Origin: Ideonella paludis
GTDB taxonomy: Bacteria > Pseudomonadota > Gammaproteobacteria > Burkholderiales > Burkholderiaceae_C
NCBI RefSeq assembly: GCF_018069865.1
Contig: NZ_JAGQDG010000001.1
Coordinates: 806,001 to 870,000 of the forward strand
Length of the DNA stretch: 64,000 nt
Reading direction: 5' to 3'
The translations under genes were made by a program, and so were the position numbers. Shown piece after piece: positions 1 to 9,450 of this stretch (within the stretch, counting starts at the first letter, position 1; each line of letters starts with the position of its first letter). Under the pieces are notes generated by a model. That model did no database searches, was not told where the DNA came from, and saw nothing but the letters and a program-made list of their open reading frames with translations.

Positions 1-12
1 CGCCTCTTATAT

Positions 13-41
13 CGCCCTGGTGACCACCCCGCACCAGGGCG
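13..41. repeat. Inverted repeat near the left window edge
   Basis: Perfect 10-bp inverted repeat (CGCCCTGGTG at 13-22 and CACCAGGGCG at 32-41) with a 9-nt loop. There is no T-run on either side, so it is not a standard intrinsic terminator. Bases 1-190 otherwise hold no gene that I can support. Confidence 0.4.
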
Positions 42-190
42 GGTGGAGGGGTGGCACGGCGTGTCCTGTGACGGTGAGGTGCTCACCGGTTTTGCGTCTC
101 TGGCAAGCCAGTCGGGCAATGACCCGCGACATTTAATGACTCACAACGCTAGAAGTGAGTGGCTGATGGCGAATCGCTGCAATTGGCCTG

Positions 191-703
191 CTAGACGGAC
201 GGGTCTGTTTCATTGTTGAACGCATGATTTTGAATGGCTTCTTGCCAGAGCCTAGCCAATTCACCCGGACGACTTGGCTGAGTTTCGTAAACGATGGCAC
301 CAGGAGGAATCTGAACCCATGAAGGCGCACTCCGTGTCCAGAGGTGCGCAACGGGTTCGAACTCTCGCGCGTTGTGCAGTGTGCCGGGGAACAGCCCAGC
401 CATGGTTGGCCGATCGGTCGGTAACGCCCAGAGCCTGGTGTCGCACTCGGCACAAGCCATGGCACGCCTCTGCTTGTGCTCCGAAATTTGAAATGTGATG
501 AGCTTTGCTTGACCTCGTGTAAGCCGGAGTGCCGAAAGATCGACCCACATGACGAGGCGCATTGCGCCCCCTGTTCGACGTTGGCAATCAGTGCAGTGAC
601 ACGCATAGAACGTGATGGGCAGTGCCATAAGTTCAAACTGCACCTGCCCACAAAGGCAAGCACCCGGCCATGGCGGCGGTGTAGTAGGAAGTCTCACATG
701 CAA
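191..703 (-). CDS. GFA / CENP-V family zinc-binding protein
   Basis: A 170-residue protein with the zinc-cysteine pattern of the glutathione-dependent formaldehyde-activating enzyme (GFA) fold: CLCGQVQFE near residue 17, CHCTDCQRRTG near residue 35, and a later CAECDTRLW near residue 82. Family members bind structural zinc through these CxC and CxxC pairs. Many of them do not act on formaldehyde, so the substrate is unknown. The length is typical of the family. It stands alone on the minus strand with no functional partner nearby. The family call is firm and the reaction is not known. Confidence 0.8.
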   Translation of the reverse strand: MHVRLPTTPPPWPGACLCGQVQFELMALPITFYACHCTDCQRRTGGAMRLVMWVDLSALRLTRGQAKLITFQISEHKQRRAMACAECDTRLWALPTDRPTMAGLFPGTLHNAREFEPVAHLWTRSAPSWVQIPPGAIVYETQPSRPGELARLWQEAIQNHAFNNETDPSV

Positions 704-765
704 CTCAAGCTTGATTTCATCAGGTCATCCAGCGCAGCGGACTGCAAGTCCACTTAATCCAAAGG

Positions 766-987
766 TTAAAGAGCACAAGGCAAAACAAGACCCACTCCCT
801 TTGTGCCGCCCTCCCAAACCGTGAATTCGGCGCCGACGGGAAAGTATTGCTTAGCTTCTGGAACCAGCAACTGGACTGTCGCTTGAAAGGAATCACCCGG
901 CGCAGATCCATTTGAATGATGGGTTGGGCATCTGCGCGCCTCACTGGCACGGGAGTTGCTGCGGCGGACGCGCAGTGTCTTCGTCAA
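766..987 (-). CDS. Possible small protein, uncertain start
   Basis: A 73-residue open frame whose last 40 residues look protein-like (FQATVQLLVPEAKQYFPVG, then an FTVWEGG stretch), reminiscent of small beta-barrel proteins related to the EF-Tu C-terminal domain. The first 30 residues are arginine/serine-rich and overlap the end of the preceding gene (941-1231) in another frame, so the true start may lie further in, or this may be the tail of a frameshifted gene. No Shine-Dalgarno sequence was identified. Weak call. Confidence 0.3.
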   Translation of the reverse strand: MTKTLRVRRSNSRASEARRCPTHHSNGSAPGDSFQATVQLLVPEAKQYFPVGAEFTVWEGGTKGVGLVLPCAL

Positions 988-1231
988 TCGTCTCGATCGG
1001 CCCGACCGTCACTTCGAGCTTGGACACACCTTTGTACTTCGGGTTGCGACGATGCTGGTTGACAGAGTTGAAGGCATCGATCGCACCCTTCTTGAATTCT
1101 TCAACAAGTTGCTCTTCGGTCCACCACTGATCGGGAAAGCGACGAATTGACCCAATGCCAGGCTCCTCAAAATGACCATGACTGGCGCTGTGGCCCCGGA
1201 CCACATATTTGCATTCATAGCACGTCGTCAT
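941..1231 (-). CDS. Hypothetical protein
   Basis: A 96-residue protein beginning MTTCYECKYVV, with a CxxC pair at the N-terminus, a central acidic helix (WWTEEQLVEEFKKGAIDAF), then a basic segment (NQHRRNPKYKG) and a valine-rich strand. The frame continues upstream to 1357, but that extension is cysteine-rich and unlike a natural N-terminus, so I chose the internal ATG at 1231. I do not recognise a family. Its neighbours are unrelated. Confidence 0.5.
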   Translation of the reverse strand: MTTCYECKYVVRGHSASHGHFEEPGIGSIRRFPDQWWTEEQLVEEFKKGAIDAFNSVNQHRRNPKYKGVSKLEVTVGPIETIDEDTARPPQQLPCQ

Positions 1232-1570
1232 TGAGCACTCGTCGAGTAGAACAAGTAGGTCAGGCTGATGCCCAACCGTGATCTGGGGCGACAGAATTGC
1301 TGCATAACAACAATACCTGTCTCTGCAACGCCAAGCGGCTGTCGATTGAAAAGACATTCCGTGGCGACAACTTGCGCCCTGTCTGCAGCAATTTCATTCA
1401 GCGCATTCGGCCACCAAAGACGGCATCCTCCCTTGTGGCCATTTTGATTGAGAGTTCTGGCCCCAAGCAAGCCTCGCTTGTACGACCCAACCTCACCGAG
1501 CACGGGCTCTTTGGCAGCCAAGACACCAACCCCAACAGCGCCTCCAACCGCAGGCCAGTGACGATGGACT

Positions 1571-1813
1571 TGCGCTGGTGCAGGCCGTGGCCCGGGGCGA
1601 TTTTGAGGTGCCGAGGCGCGCAGGGGAAGGGCGTGGCGCGTGGTTTCACGCGGTTCAAGAACATACTCGCCGTCACTGTTTGACCAAAGCGACCGGGCAA
1701 AGCCCGGGAGCGGAGGGAGTTTGACGGCGCACGCCCTGGACCGAGCACCGAGGGAAGTCGGCGCAAGCCGACCACCGGGACATGAGCCCCGGGCCACGGC
1801 CTGCGCCAGCGCA
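1571..1813. repeat. 28-bp near-perfect inverted repeat enclosing 187 bp
   Basis: The arm at 1571-1598 and the arm at 1786-1813 are reverse complements with a single mismatch (T versus C at the ninth base of the left arm). The arms are GC-rich and start TGCGCTGG on the left. They lie in a region with no supported gene. This is seen directly; whether it is an element end, a recombination scar or an RNA stem is unknown. Confidence 0.7.
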
Positions 1814-1817
1814 CGCA

Positions 1818-1843
1818 CCAGGCCCACGCACCAGGCCCACGCA
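1818..1843. repeat. 13-bp tandem duplication
   Basis: The unit CCAGGCCCACGCA occurs twice in direct succession (1818-1830 and 1831-1843), just outside the right arm of the 28-bp inverted repeat. Confidence 0.7.
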
Positions 1844-1928
1844 CGCAAGGCCTCACGCCAAACCGCAACCCAAACCACCGCAAAGGCAGCCCACCCAAAG
1901 CAGGCCGAGCGACATCGCCCCAGTAGCG

Positions 1929-4900
1929 CTAACCCGCCAGATGACCCGCCGCACCACCCACCGAAGGCCCGGCGGCCGCAGCCACCACCACCGGCGGCGG
2001 CACCGCCTGCAGCAGCGCCACCACGCCCGCCGGGTTGCGGGCCAGTTCCAGCGGCAGCAGGGTGAACCAGCGGCCGCTGGGGTCCCACTCGCGCAGGCGG
2101 CGGGCGGGGGCACCGATCTTGAAGGCGGCCACGCGGCGGCCAGACTCCATGGCGGCGCTCAGCACATAGCTGTAGGTCTCGGGCCAGATGGAGGGCAGCC
2201 AGATCAGGTCGGGGTTCTGGTCTTCAATGCGCTGGTTCAGTGTGGCTTCTTCATAGCGGCCCAACACCGTCACGCCGGCTTGGCGCAGCGCTTCGTCGTT
2301 GATGGAGTGGCCCAAGAGCGTGAAGCGCAGGCCCGCGCTGCGGGCCTCGGGGCTGGCGGCGGCTTGGCGCAGCACCTCATAGCCCTTGGGCTCGTTCAGG
2401 CCGCCGATGACCAAGACATGCTGCACGGCCGGTGGCGTGGACGTGTCGGTGGGCGCGGCCGGTGGCGTCTCATGCGGCTTGAGCATCATCTTCAGCGTGG
2501 GGTAATGCCGCGCCAGGCGCTGGGCCACGTCAATGTCCGGCACACGCACCTGCTTGGCTTGCTGCATCAGCGCCAGGCTGGCCGCACGCCAGTCGCCAAT
2601 CGCGCCCACGGTTTTGTCCAGGCCGTCGCGGTGCAGGCAGCGTGCGCAGCCCGTGGCGTCGGGCTCGCCGCAATACAGGCCACTGGCGTCGCTCAGGGTG
2701 ATGCGCGGGCAGATCAGGTGGTAGTCGTGCACCATCATCACCAGCGGCACCTTGAGCTTCTGGCACCACGCACCCACGCTGTCGCGCAGCGTGCTGGGCA
2801 GGTCCACCAGATGATGCAGTTGCACCTCGGCCAGCTCAAACGCAGCGAGCAAGCGCTCCAGCTCGCCGTCCAGTTGAGGGGAGAGCGCTTCCAGATTGGG
2901 CAGCGGGTTTTGGCCGGGCAGGGTCAGCGCCAGGCGGCCTGGGCGGCGAGACGGGCGCAGCCACAGCGTGCCCAAGCCGTGGCGGATGCGCAGGCGTTGC
3001 GCTTCTTCGCGCTCGTGCCGGGCGGTGCCACCGCCTCGGTTGTGGCTGATCATCAGCACGATCTTGTGGCCCACCACCTCGCGCAGGCGCGCCACATCCA
3101 AGCGCGCACGGGCCTCGCGCATCGGGTCTTTGGCGATCCAGTCGTCCACCTGGCGGCTGTAGTCAGGGTAGCGCTCGGCCAGCACGGCCATGGCGGCACG
3201 CACTCGCACCGCCGTCTCGGACGAGAAGGACACCGCGCCTTGGTGCACCACATAGACATCGGTGGCGATCAGATGCGTCCAGCCGGCTGCTTGAGCGCGC
3301 TGGCACCAGTCGTTCTCTTCGCCATAGCCGCGGCCAAAGCGGCCGGTGTCAAACAGGCCGATGGCGTCCATGCAACTGCGGCGCATCCACATGCAAAAAC
3401 CCACGCCGGTGGGGACGGTCACCACTTGGCCGCGGTTGGCCAAGGCCGCTAGGCGGTCCAGCTCGGCGGCGTCCTCGGGCGCCTCTTGGCCCTGGGGCAT
3501 GCGCGGGTAGCTGCAGATGGTGGCGTTGTTCGACAGCGGGGTGATGGACGCCGCTTCGGGGTGGGCTGCGCCGTGGGCCACCAGGCGGTCCAGCCAGCCA
3601 GGGAAGACTTGGGTGTCGGCGTTCAGCAGCACCACGTCCGACTCCCACTGCAGCGACATGCCCAGGTTGACGGTGGCCACAAAGCCTTGGTTCTTTGGGT
3701 TGCGCACCAGGCGGATCAGCTTCAGCGCGGCCAGCTCTCGCAGCATGGCGCTGAGCGCAGGGTCGGGGCTGCAATCGTCGATGACCAGCAGCTCAAACGG
3801 CGTGTCCACGGGGGAGGCCAACACACTCCAGAGACAGCGCAGCGTTTCTTGCACGCCGGCATACACCGGCACGATGACGTTGACGGCGCCACGGCCTGAG
3901 GCCGGCGGCTTGAGGGTGCGCCAGCGCTCCAGGTCCAGGTAGTTGCGCCCGCCGAGGGTCAGCGGGGGCATCCAGGGCAGGCGCAGGCCTTCGACCCCGG
4001 CAGAAACCGGCAGGCGGCGCAGCAGGTCATCCACGCGTGGGTCGGGGTGTTGGGCCTGCTGGGCGTGGGCCAGGCGCTGCAGCAGGGGCGGGCAGGCCAG
4101 GTGGCCTTCGGCCATGTCAGGGTGGGGCGTGCGCCCTTCGCGCCAGCCCCAGTTCATGTAATGCAGCCAGGGCTCGATCTTGGTGCTGGCCACATCGGGG
4201 TTGCGCAGCAGGTAATGCTGCGGCTGGAACCAAGCGCAGGGGTTCAGGCCCCGAAAGCGGCCGACCAGCCCGTAATGCAGCAGCCGGTTCACACCAGGGT
4301 GCAGGCGGCCCGGCAACTGGCCGGTGTAATAGCGCGCATCAAACAGCGCATTCGGCGCTAGAGACAGGGCATCGCCATGGCGGACATAGTGGCGCACGGC
4401 GCTTTGGCCCTGCCGCTCGTCAGGCGGGACTTGCTCGTCGTACAAGGCGCGGTCGAACAAGCCCAGCGCTTGGGTCAGCGAGACCTCCAGGTTCTCGGCG
4501 GCGCGCCTCAGGGCGGGCTTGCCCTTCAGCGCCAGCAGCATGTTCAGCGCGCGCTCGGCTCGCTCGGGCCGGCTCAGCCACTTGCCCATGCGGCCGCGTG
4601 GGCCCATGGCCATGGGGCGGCGCAGCGCGGCGCTGGGCAGCTTGGCCACCACACCGCGCTGGCGCAACCAGGGCTCAAAGCCACTGGCTTGGGCCTGGGC
4701 GTAGAGGGCGTCTCGCTGGCTGTCGTCCAAGGTCTCCAGGGCGTCGGCCCGCACCAGGTGCTCCATCGCCAGCAAGGTCTGGTGCTGGCGCTGGGTGGCG
4801 TCGTTCAGGGCCAGCGCATCGGCCAGGGCATTGGCCAGCTGGCTGCGCTCTAGTCGCCACGGTGCGCCACAGGCCACGCCGTCGACCAGCACCAGAATGT

Positions 4901-5648
4901 CGAGCTGTTCGGTGCCCGGCTGCTCGGGCCACAGTGTGCCCGGGACTTCAATCTCAAAGCCCAGCATCTCGTCGCTGAAGCCCAGCGCCTGGGCCACGTC
5001 TTGACGCGACACTCTGCGCACAGGCGCGGCCAGGGTCTGCTCGCCCACCCGCAGGCGGATGCTGGCGCGCTGTTGGGGCTTGTCGGCGGCCCAGCCCACC
5101 AGGCTCAAGCCGCGCCAGGATTCCACCTGGCCGGCGACATGGCCTTGCTGAGCTTGCTGAGTCACCTCCGCTTCAGCCAGGGCCGCTTGCAGCGGGCGGG
5201 CCACCGCCAAGTGAGCCTGTGCACTGGCGATTTGGTTGGTGCGCCGGATGGAGCCAGGCTGGGCTTCGACCTGAGCCAGCCATTCCGTCACGCTCTGAAT
5301 GCTGGGTCGCAAGCTGGGGTGGGGCAAGGCGGCTTTGTTCACCAGCACCTGCAGTTGGCCACCCCGCGCCAATGCGGGCCAGACCTCTTCCGGCAGGTCC
5401 ATCTCGAAGCCGGGGCGCTCTACCTTGACGCCCAGTGCCTGGCAAACGTCCTCCCGCGGCACCCGTCGCACTCGCACCATCAAGGTGGTGGCGCCGCAGC
5501 GCAGCTCCAACTGCTCGCGCCCAAAGTCCGCCGGGTCCAGCGCCCAGCCCACCAAGGTCAGGCCCTGAATGCGCTCCAAGGCCATTCGGGCGGCCGACGG
5601 TGCCGCATGGGTGGGAGTGGGTGGCAAGGGCGCAACGTTGTCCGGCAT
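1929..5648 (-). CDS. Large multidomain glycosyltransferase (GT2 plus C-terminal GT4-like)
   Basis: A 1239-residue protein, probably in surface polysaccharide synthesis. Two copies of an N-terminal beta-rich module (about residues 27-107 and 177-262) share a pattern of G..LVGWA, a VRR(V)xRxDV..ALG core and GFE(M/I)xxPxxxWP. A GT2 domain begins near residue 586 (VNVIVPVYAGVQETLRC, then LLVIDDCSPD, a NADTQVFPGW DxD-like site and GRGYGEENDWCQRA). From about residue 885 a GT-B-like region follows, with a cysteine cluster (YCGEPDATGCARC) and a C-terminal GT4-like Rossmann segment VLVIGGLNEPKGYEVL near residue 1078. No signal peptide is present, which fits a cytoplasmic enzyme. The sugar donor and product cannot be read from the sequence. 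The ATG at 5648 has no strong Shine-Dalgarno sequence. Confidence 0.82.
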   Translation of the reverse strand: MPDNVAPLPPTPTHAAPSAARMALERIQGLTLVGWALDPADFGREQLELRCGATTLMVRVRRVPREDVCQALGVKVERPGFEMDLPEEVWPALARGGQLQVLVNKAALPHPSLRPSIQSVTEWLAQVEAQPGSIRRTNQIASAQAHLAVARPLQAALAEAEVTQQAQQGHVAGQVESWRGLSLVGWAADKPQQRASIRLRVGEQTLAAPVRRVSRQDVAQALGFSDEMLGFEIEVPGTLWPEQPGTEQLDILVLVDGVACGAPWRLERSQLANALADALALNDATQRQHQTLLAMEHLVRADALETLDDSQRDALYAQAQASGFEPWLRQRGVVAKLPSAALRRPMAMGPRGRMGKWLSRPERAERALNMLLALKGKPALRRAAENLEVSLTQALGLFDRALYDEQVPPDERQGQSAVRHYVRHGDALSLAPNALFDARYYTGQLPGRLHPGVNRLLHYGLVGRFRGLNPCAWFQPQHYLLRNPDVASTKIEPWLHYMNWGWREGRTPHPDMAEGHLACPPLLQRLAHAQQAQHPDPRVDDLLRRLPVSAGVEGLRLPWMPPLTLGGRNYLDLERWRTLKPPASGRGAVNVIVPVYAGVQETLRCLWSVLASPVDTPFELLVIDDCSPDPALSAMLRELAALKLIRLVRNPKNQGFVATVNLGMSLQWESDVVLLNADTQVFPGWLDRLVAHGAAHPEAASITPLSNNATICSYPRMPQGQEAPEDAAELDRLAALANRGQVVTVPTGVGFCMWMRRSCMDAIGLFDTGRFGRGYGEENDWCQRAQAAGWTHLIATDVYVVHQGAVSFSSETAVRVRAAMAVLAERYPDYSRQVDDWIAKDPMREARARLDVARLREVVGHKIVLMISHNRGGGTARHEREEAQRLRIRHGLGTLWLRPSRRPGRLALTLPGQNPLPNLEALSPQLDGELERLLAAFELAEVQLHHLVDLPSTLRDSVGAWCQKLKVPLVMMVHDYHLICPRITLSDASGLYCGEPDATGCARCLHRDGLDKTVGAIGDWRAASLALMQQAKQVRVPDIDVAQRLARHYPTLKMMLKPHETPPAAPTDTSTPPAVQHVLVIGGLNEPKGYEVLRQAAASPEARSAGLRFTLLGHSINDEALRQAGVTVLGRYEEATLNQRIEDQNPDLIWLPSIWPETYSYVLSAAMESGRRVAAFKIGAPARRLREWDPSGRWFTLLPLELARNPAGVVALLQAVPPPVVVAAAAGPSVGGAAGHLAG

Positions 5649-5722
5649 TCGGGTTCACAGTGCTCAGAAAAGAGACTGATTCTCAGTCATAAGCGCGGCC
5701 TCGGGGGGTGGACAAGAATTTG

Positions 5723-7651
5723 ATGCGGCGCACAATACCGGCTTCGCATTGTCGAAGCAGTCCCTTGAAACCCTCCGATAAAGCCGCCCCAACCGGGGGC
5801 GCGTTGGCCACCCTGACCTTGGCTGCCCTGGGTGTCGTCTATGGCGACATCGGTACCAGCCCCCTGTATGCCCTCAAAGAGGTCTTCCATGCAGGCCATG
5901 TGCCGGCCACGGCCGACAATGTGTTGGGGGTGCTCAGCCTGATCTTCTGGACGATGACCATCATCGTCTCCTTGAAGTACGTGCTGCTCATTTTGCGGGC
6001 CGACAACAACGGCGAAGGCGGCCTGATCGCCATGCTGGCGCTGGCCACCACGGCCGTCAAAGAGCGGCCTGCCTTGCGCCGCACGCTGATGGTGGTGGGC
6101 TTGTTCGGCACCGCCATTTTTTATGGCGACGGGGTCATCACCCCGGCCATCTCCGTCCTCTCGGCGGTCGAGGGTTTGGAAGTCGCCGAGCCTGGACTGC
6201 ATGCGTTTGTGCTGCCCATCACCTTGCTGGTGCTGACGGGCTTGTTTGCCGTGCAACGCTTTGGCACGGGCGGCATTGGCAAGTTCTTTGGGCCCATCAC
6301 CTTGGTGTGGTTTTTCGTGCTGATTGCTTTGGGCATTCCGCATGTGTTGGCCAACCCGGCGGTGCTGGTGGCGCTGAACCCGGCCTATGCCGCGGGCTTT
6401 TTCGCACAGCAACCTTTGGTGGCTTTCATCGCGCTGGGCGCGGTGGTGTTGTGCGTCACCGGCGGCGAGGCGCTCTATGCCGACATGGGCCACTTTGGCA
6501 AGCGGCCCATTCGCATTGCGTGGTACGGCCTGGTCATGCCGGCCTTGGTGATCAACTATTTTGGCCAGGGGGCCATGTTGCTCAAAAACCCCCAGGCCGT
6601 AGAAAACCCCTTCTACCTGATGGCACCCGATTGGGCCCAACTGCCCTTGGTCTTTTTGGCCACGGCGGCCACGGTGATCGCCTCGCAGGCCTTGATCTCG
6701 GCCGCCTTCTCGGTCACCAAGCAAGCCATTCAGCTGGGCATCCTGCCCCGCATGACGGTGCGCCACACCTCGGTCAAAGACACCGGCCAGATCTACGTGC
6801 CCTTCGTCAACTGGGGCCTGTATGTTTTCATCGTGCTGGCCGTGGCCTTGTTCAAGAGCTCGTCCAACCTGGCCTCGGCCTACGGCATTGCGGTCACCCT
6901 GGACATGACCATCACCACCGTGATGACCTTCTTCGTCATCCGCTACGGCTGGCGCTATCCCTTGAGCCTCTGCCTGGCCGTCACGGGTTTCTTCCTGGTC
7001 ATTGATGTCACCTTCTTCCTCTCGAACATGCTCAAGCTGTTCAAGGGCGGCTGGTTCCCGCTGGTGCTGGGCATTGGCATGTTCTTGCTGATGCTGACCT
7101 GGAAGCAAGGCCGCCGCTTGATGCGCAATCGCGTGCGCGATGAGGCCATTGAACTCAACGGTTTCTTGGAGGCCATCTTCATCAGCCCGCCGGTGCGGGT
7201 GTCGGGCACGGCGGTGTTCCTGGTGGCGGAAGAAGGCCTCACGCCCAACGCGCTGATGCACAACCTCAAGCACAACAAGGTGCTGCACGAGTACAACCTG
7301 TTTGTCACCGTCAAGCACCACGAGGTGCCCTGGATCGGCTTCAACGAGCGCGTCAGCATGGCCTCGCTGGGCCACGATTGCTGGCAAGTCACCTTGAACT
7401 TCGGCTTCAAGAACGACCCGGACGTGCCCGAGGCGCTGCAATTGCTCAAGGGCCGCGGTGTGCCGCTGGACGATATGGACACCAGCTACTTCCTGAGCCG
7501 CGACACGGTGATCCCCACCTTCGGCGACGGCATGGCCTTGTGGCGCGAAAAGCTCTTTGCCAGCATGCACCGCAATGCGGCCGACATGGCCGACTTCCTG
7601 AACCTGCCGTCCAACCGCATCGTGGAGTTGGGAGCCAAGGTGGAGATCTGA
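5723..7651 (+). CDS. kup: Kup-type potassium uptake protein
   Basis: About 640 residues with the Kup/HAK signature near the N-terminus ([19 protein letters not shown]), the motif [13 protein letters not shown] and a dozen hydrophobic segments in the first 450 residues, followed by a soluble C-terminal domain ([13 protein letters not shown], then [15 protein letters not shown] at the end). It is a proton-coupled, low-affinity K+ importer in the inner membrane. The ATG at 5723 is used here; a GTG at 5708 in the same frame would add five residues and a TTG at 5762 would shorten it. The stop overlaps the start of the next gene (TGATG), so it heads an operon. Confidence 0.93.
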   Translation: MRRTIPASHCRSSPLKPSDKAAPTGGALATLTLAALGVVYGDIGTSPLYALKEVFHAGHVPATADNVLGVLSLIFWTMTIIVSLKYVLLILRADNNGEGGLIAMLALATTAVKERPALRRTLMVVGLFGTAIFYGDGVITPAISVLSAVEGLEVAEPGLHAFVLPITLLVLTGLFAVQRFGTGGIGKFFGPITLVWFFVLIALGIPHVLANPAVLVALNPAYAAGFFAQQPLVAFIALGAVVLCVTGGEALYADMGHFGKRPIRIAWYGLVMPALVINYFGQGAMLLKNPQAVENPFYLMAPDWAQLPLVFLATAATVIASQALISAAFSVTKQAIQLGILPRMTVRHTSVKDTGQIYVPFVNWGLYVFIVLAVALFKSSSNLASAYGIAVTLDMTITTVMTFFVIRYGWRYPLSLCLAVTGFFLVIDVTFFLSNMLKLFKGGWFPLVLGIGMFLLMLTWKQGRRLMRNRVRDEAIELNGFLEAIFISPPVRVSGTAVFLVAEEGLTPNALMHNLKHNKVLHEYNLFVTVKHHEVPWIGFNERVSMASLGHDCWQVTLNFGFKNDPDVPEALQLLKGRGVPLDDMDTSYFLSRDTVIPTFGDGMALWREKLFASMHRNAADMADFLNLPSNRIVELGAKVEI

Positions 7652-8817
7652 TGCAGCGCTTTTGGCGTGATGTGTCGGTGTCGGCCGCCGTGGCCGGCTT
7701 TGTGGCGGTGCTGGTGGGCTTCACCAGCTCCGCCGCCATCGTCTTTGCGGCCGCCCAGGCGCTCGGGGCCAATGCCGCGCAAACGGCGTCTTGGATGTGG
7801 GCCTTGGGCTTAGGCATGGGCTTCACCAGCTTGGGGCTCAGCCTCTGGTACCGCCAGCCGGTGCTTACCGCTTGGTCTACCCCAGGTGCGGCAGTGCTGG
7901 CCGTGAGCCAAGGCGTCAGCTTGCCTGAGGCCACCGGCGCCTTCATCGTCTGCGCGCTGCTCATCATGGCGGTAGGCTATAGCGGCGTTTTTGAGCGGCT
8001 GATGTCGCGCATCCCCGTCGCCTTGGCCAATGCGCTGCTGGCCGGTGTGCTGGCACGTTTTGCGCTGGATGCGGTGGGCGCCGTCAGCACCGCGCCGGTG
8101 CTGGTGCTCAGCATGACGGCCGCCTATTTGCTGGGGCGGCGCCTGTGGCCACGCTGGGCCGTGCCTGGCGTGTTGGCGGTGGGCATGGTGGTGGCGGCAG
8201 CGCTGGGGCAACTCCACCTCGGCAGCGTGAGCTGGGTGTGGGCCACGCCGGTGTGGGTCAGCCCGCAATGGAGCCTGGGTGCCATGGTCAGCGTGGCCTT
8301 GCCCTTGTTTGTGGTGACCATGGCCTCGCAAAACCTGCCCGGCGTCGCGGCCCAGCGCGCCTCGGGCTACAGCACCCCGGTCTCACCGGTGGTGGGCACC
8401 ACCGGCTTGGCCAGTTTGCTGCTGGCCCCCTTTGGCGGCTATGCGCTCAACCTGGCCGCCATCACCGCCGCCATCTGCATGGGCCGAGAAGCCCACCCGG
8501 ACCCCGCGCGCCGCTACACCGCCTCAGCCGCGGCCGGCGTGCTCTACATCGTCTTGGGCTTGGCCGGTGGCACCATCGTCAGCCTCTTGGCCGCCTTTCC
8601 CAAAGCCCTGGTGCTGGCCGTGGCCGGCTTGGCGCTGCTGGGCACCATTGCGGCGGGCTTGGCCTCGGCCATGAAGGACGACAGCCACCGCGACGCCGCC
8701 TTGTTGGCCTTCCTCGTCACCCTGTCTGGCATCACCGTGGCGGGCGTGGGCTCAGCCTTTTGGGGCGTGGTGGTGGGCGTGGTGGCGCAAGCGGTCTTGC
8801 ACGCACGCAAGGCCTGA
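7651..8817 (+). CDS. Benzoate/H+ symporter family protein (BenE-like)
   Basis: A 388-residue membrane protein with ten or more hydrophobic helices, beginning [20 protein letters not shown]. Features of the BenE family include VLVGFTSSAAIVFAAAQALG, the SWYRQPVLTAWSTPGAAVL-like segment, and ASQNLPGVAAQRASGY in the middle. Family members import benzoate or related aromatic acids with protons. No aromatic degradation gene is nearby, so the substrate is not assigned. It starts at the ATG overlapping the kup stop by one base, which suggests translational coupling. Confidence 0.85.
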   Translation: MQRFWRDVSVSAAVAGFVAVLVGFTSSAAIVFAAAQALGANAAQTASWMWALGLGMGFTSLGLSLWYRQPVLTAWSTPGAAVLAVSQGVSLPEATGAFIVCALLIMAVGYSGVFERLMSRIPVALANALLAGVLARFALDAVGAVSTAPVLVLSMTAAYLLGRRLWPRWAVPGVLAVGMVVAAALGQLHLGSVSWVWATPVWVSPQWSLGAMVSVALPLFVVTMASQNLPGVAAQRASGYSTPVSPVVGTTGLASLLLAPFGGYALNLAAITAAICMGREAHPDPARRYTASAAAGVLYIVLGLAGGTIVSLLAAFPKALVLAVAGLALLGTIAAGLASAMKDDSHRDAALLAFLVTLSGITVAGVGSAFWGVVVGVVAQAVLHARKA

Positions 8818-8826
8818 GGGGAAGAC

Positions 8827-9450
8827 ATGATCAAAGTACTCGGTCGCGCATCGTCCATCAACGTTCGCAAGGTCTTGTGGACCTGTGTCGAGTTGGGTCT
8901 GGACATCGTCCACGAGCCTTGGGGCGATCCTGGCTTGCCGCTGCAGTCACCGGCCTTCCTGGCCCACAACCCGCAAGGCTTGGTGCCGGTCTTGGTCGAT
9001 GGTGACACGGTGCTGACCGAGTCCAACACCATCTGCCGCTATCTCGCGACCCGCCAAGATCGCCATGACCTGCTGCCCGCCTCCCCACTGCAGCGGGCGC
9101 AGGTGGAGCAATGGATGGATTGGCAGGCCACCGAGTTGAACAATGCTTGGCGCTATGCCTTCATGGCCCTGGTGCGCCGCAGCCCGCTACACACCGACGA
9201 GGCTGCCATCGCCGCCAGCGTGCAGGAATGGAACCGCCAGATGAGCCTGTTGGATGCGGCCCTGGCCCACGGCGGGCCTTATGTGACGGGCGCGCATTTC
9301 ACGGTGGCCGATGTGGTGTTGGGCCTCTCCGCCCAGCGTTGGCACATGGCACCCATCGCTCATGCCGAGCTGCCACATGTCTTGGACTATCTGCGTCGCT
9401 TGAACGAGCGCCAAGGCTTTCAACAACACGGCAACAACGGCATGCCATGA
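8827..9450 (+). CDS. Glutathione S-transferase family protein
   Basis: A 207-residue protein with the two-domain GST layout. An N-terminal thioredoxin-like part (SSINVRKVLWTCVELGLD, NPQGLVPVLVDG with the cis-proline, and LTESNTICRYLA with the glutamate-serine pair that binds the gamma-glutamyl group) is followed by an all-helical domain ending VLDYLRRLNERQGFQQH. The catalytic residue is probably the early serine (ASSIN). It lies nine bases after the BenE-like gene and overlaps the next gene by ATGA, so it belongs to the operon. The substrate is unknown. Confidence 0.88.
   Translation: MIKVLGRASSINVRKVLWTCVELGLDIVHEPWGDPGLPLQSPAFLAHNPQGLVPVLVDGDTVLTESNTICRYLATRQDRHDLLPASPLQRAQVEQWMDWQATELNNAWRYAFMALVRRSPLHTDEAAIAASVQEWNRQMSLLDAALAHGGPYVTGAHFTVADVVLGLSAQRWHMAPIAHAELPHVLDYLRRLNERQGFQQHGNNGMP

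Larger units (their letters stand above)
1232..1928. other. Gene-poor stretch with no supported gene
   Basis: About 700 bp between the 96-residue ORF and the glycosyltransferase. Several overlapping frames are open on both strands because the GC content is high, but none has a convincing start, ribosome-binding site or domain. It contains a 28-bp inverted repeat (1571-1598 and 1786-1813) and a 13-bp tandem duplication (1818-1843). It could be a decayed insertion element or a structured non-coding segment. Confidence 0.5.

Noticed and set aside
736-756. tRNA-Cys-like anticodon arm (GGACTGCAAGTCC)
   Set aside because: The rest of a tRNA cloverleaf (T arm, acceptor pairing, D arm) is not present around it.
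1782-3452. A long plus-strand open frame opposite the glycosyltransferase
   Set aside because: Repetitive Gln/His/Ala translation with no family; the glycosyltransferase frame on the minus strand is well supported.
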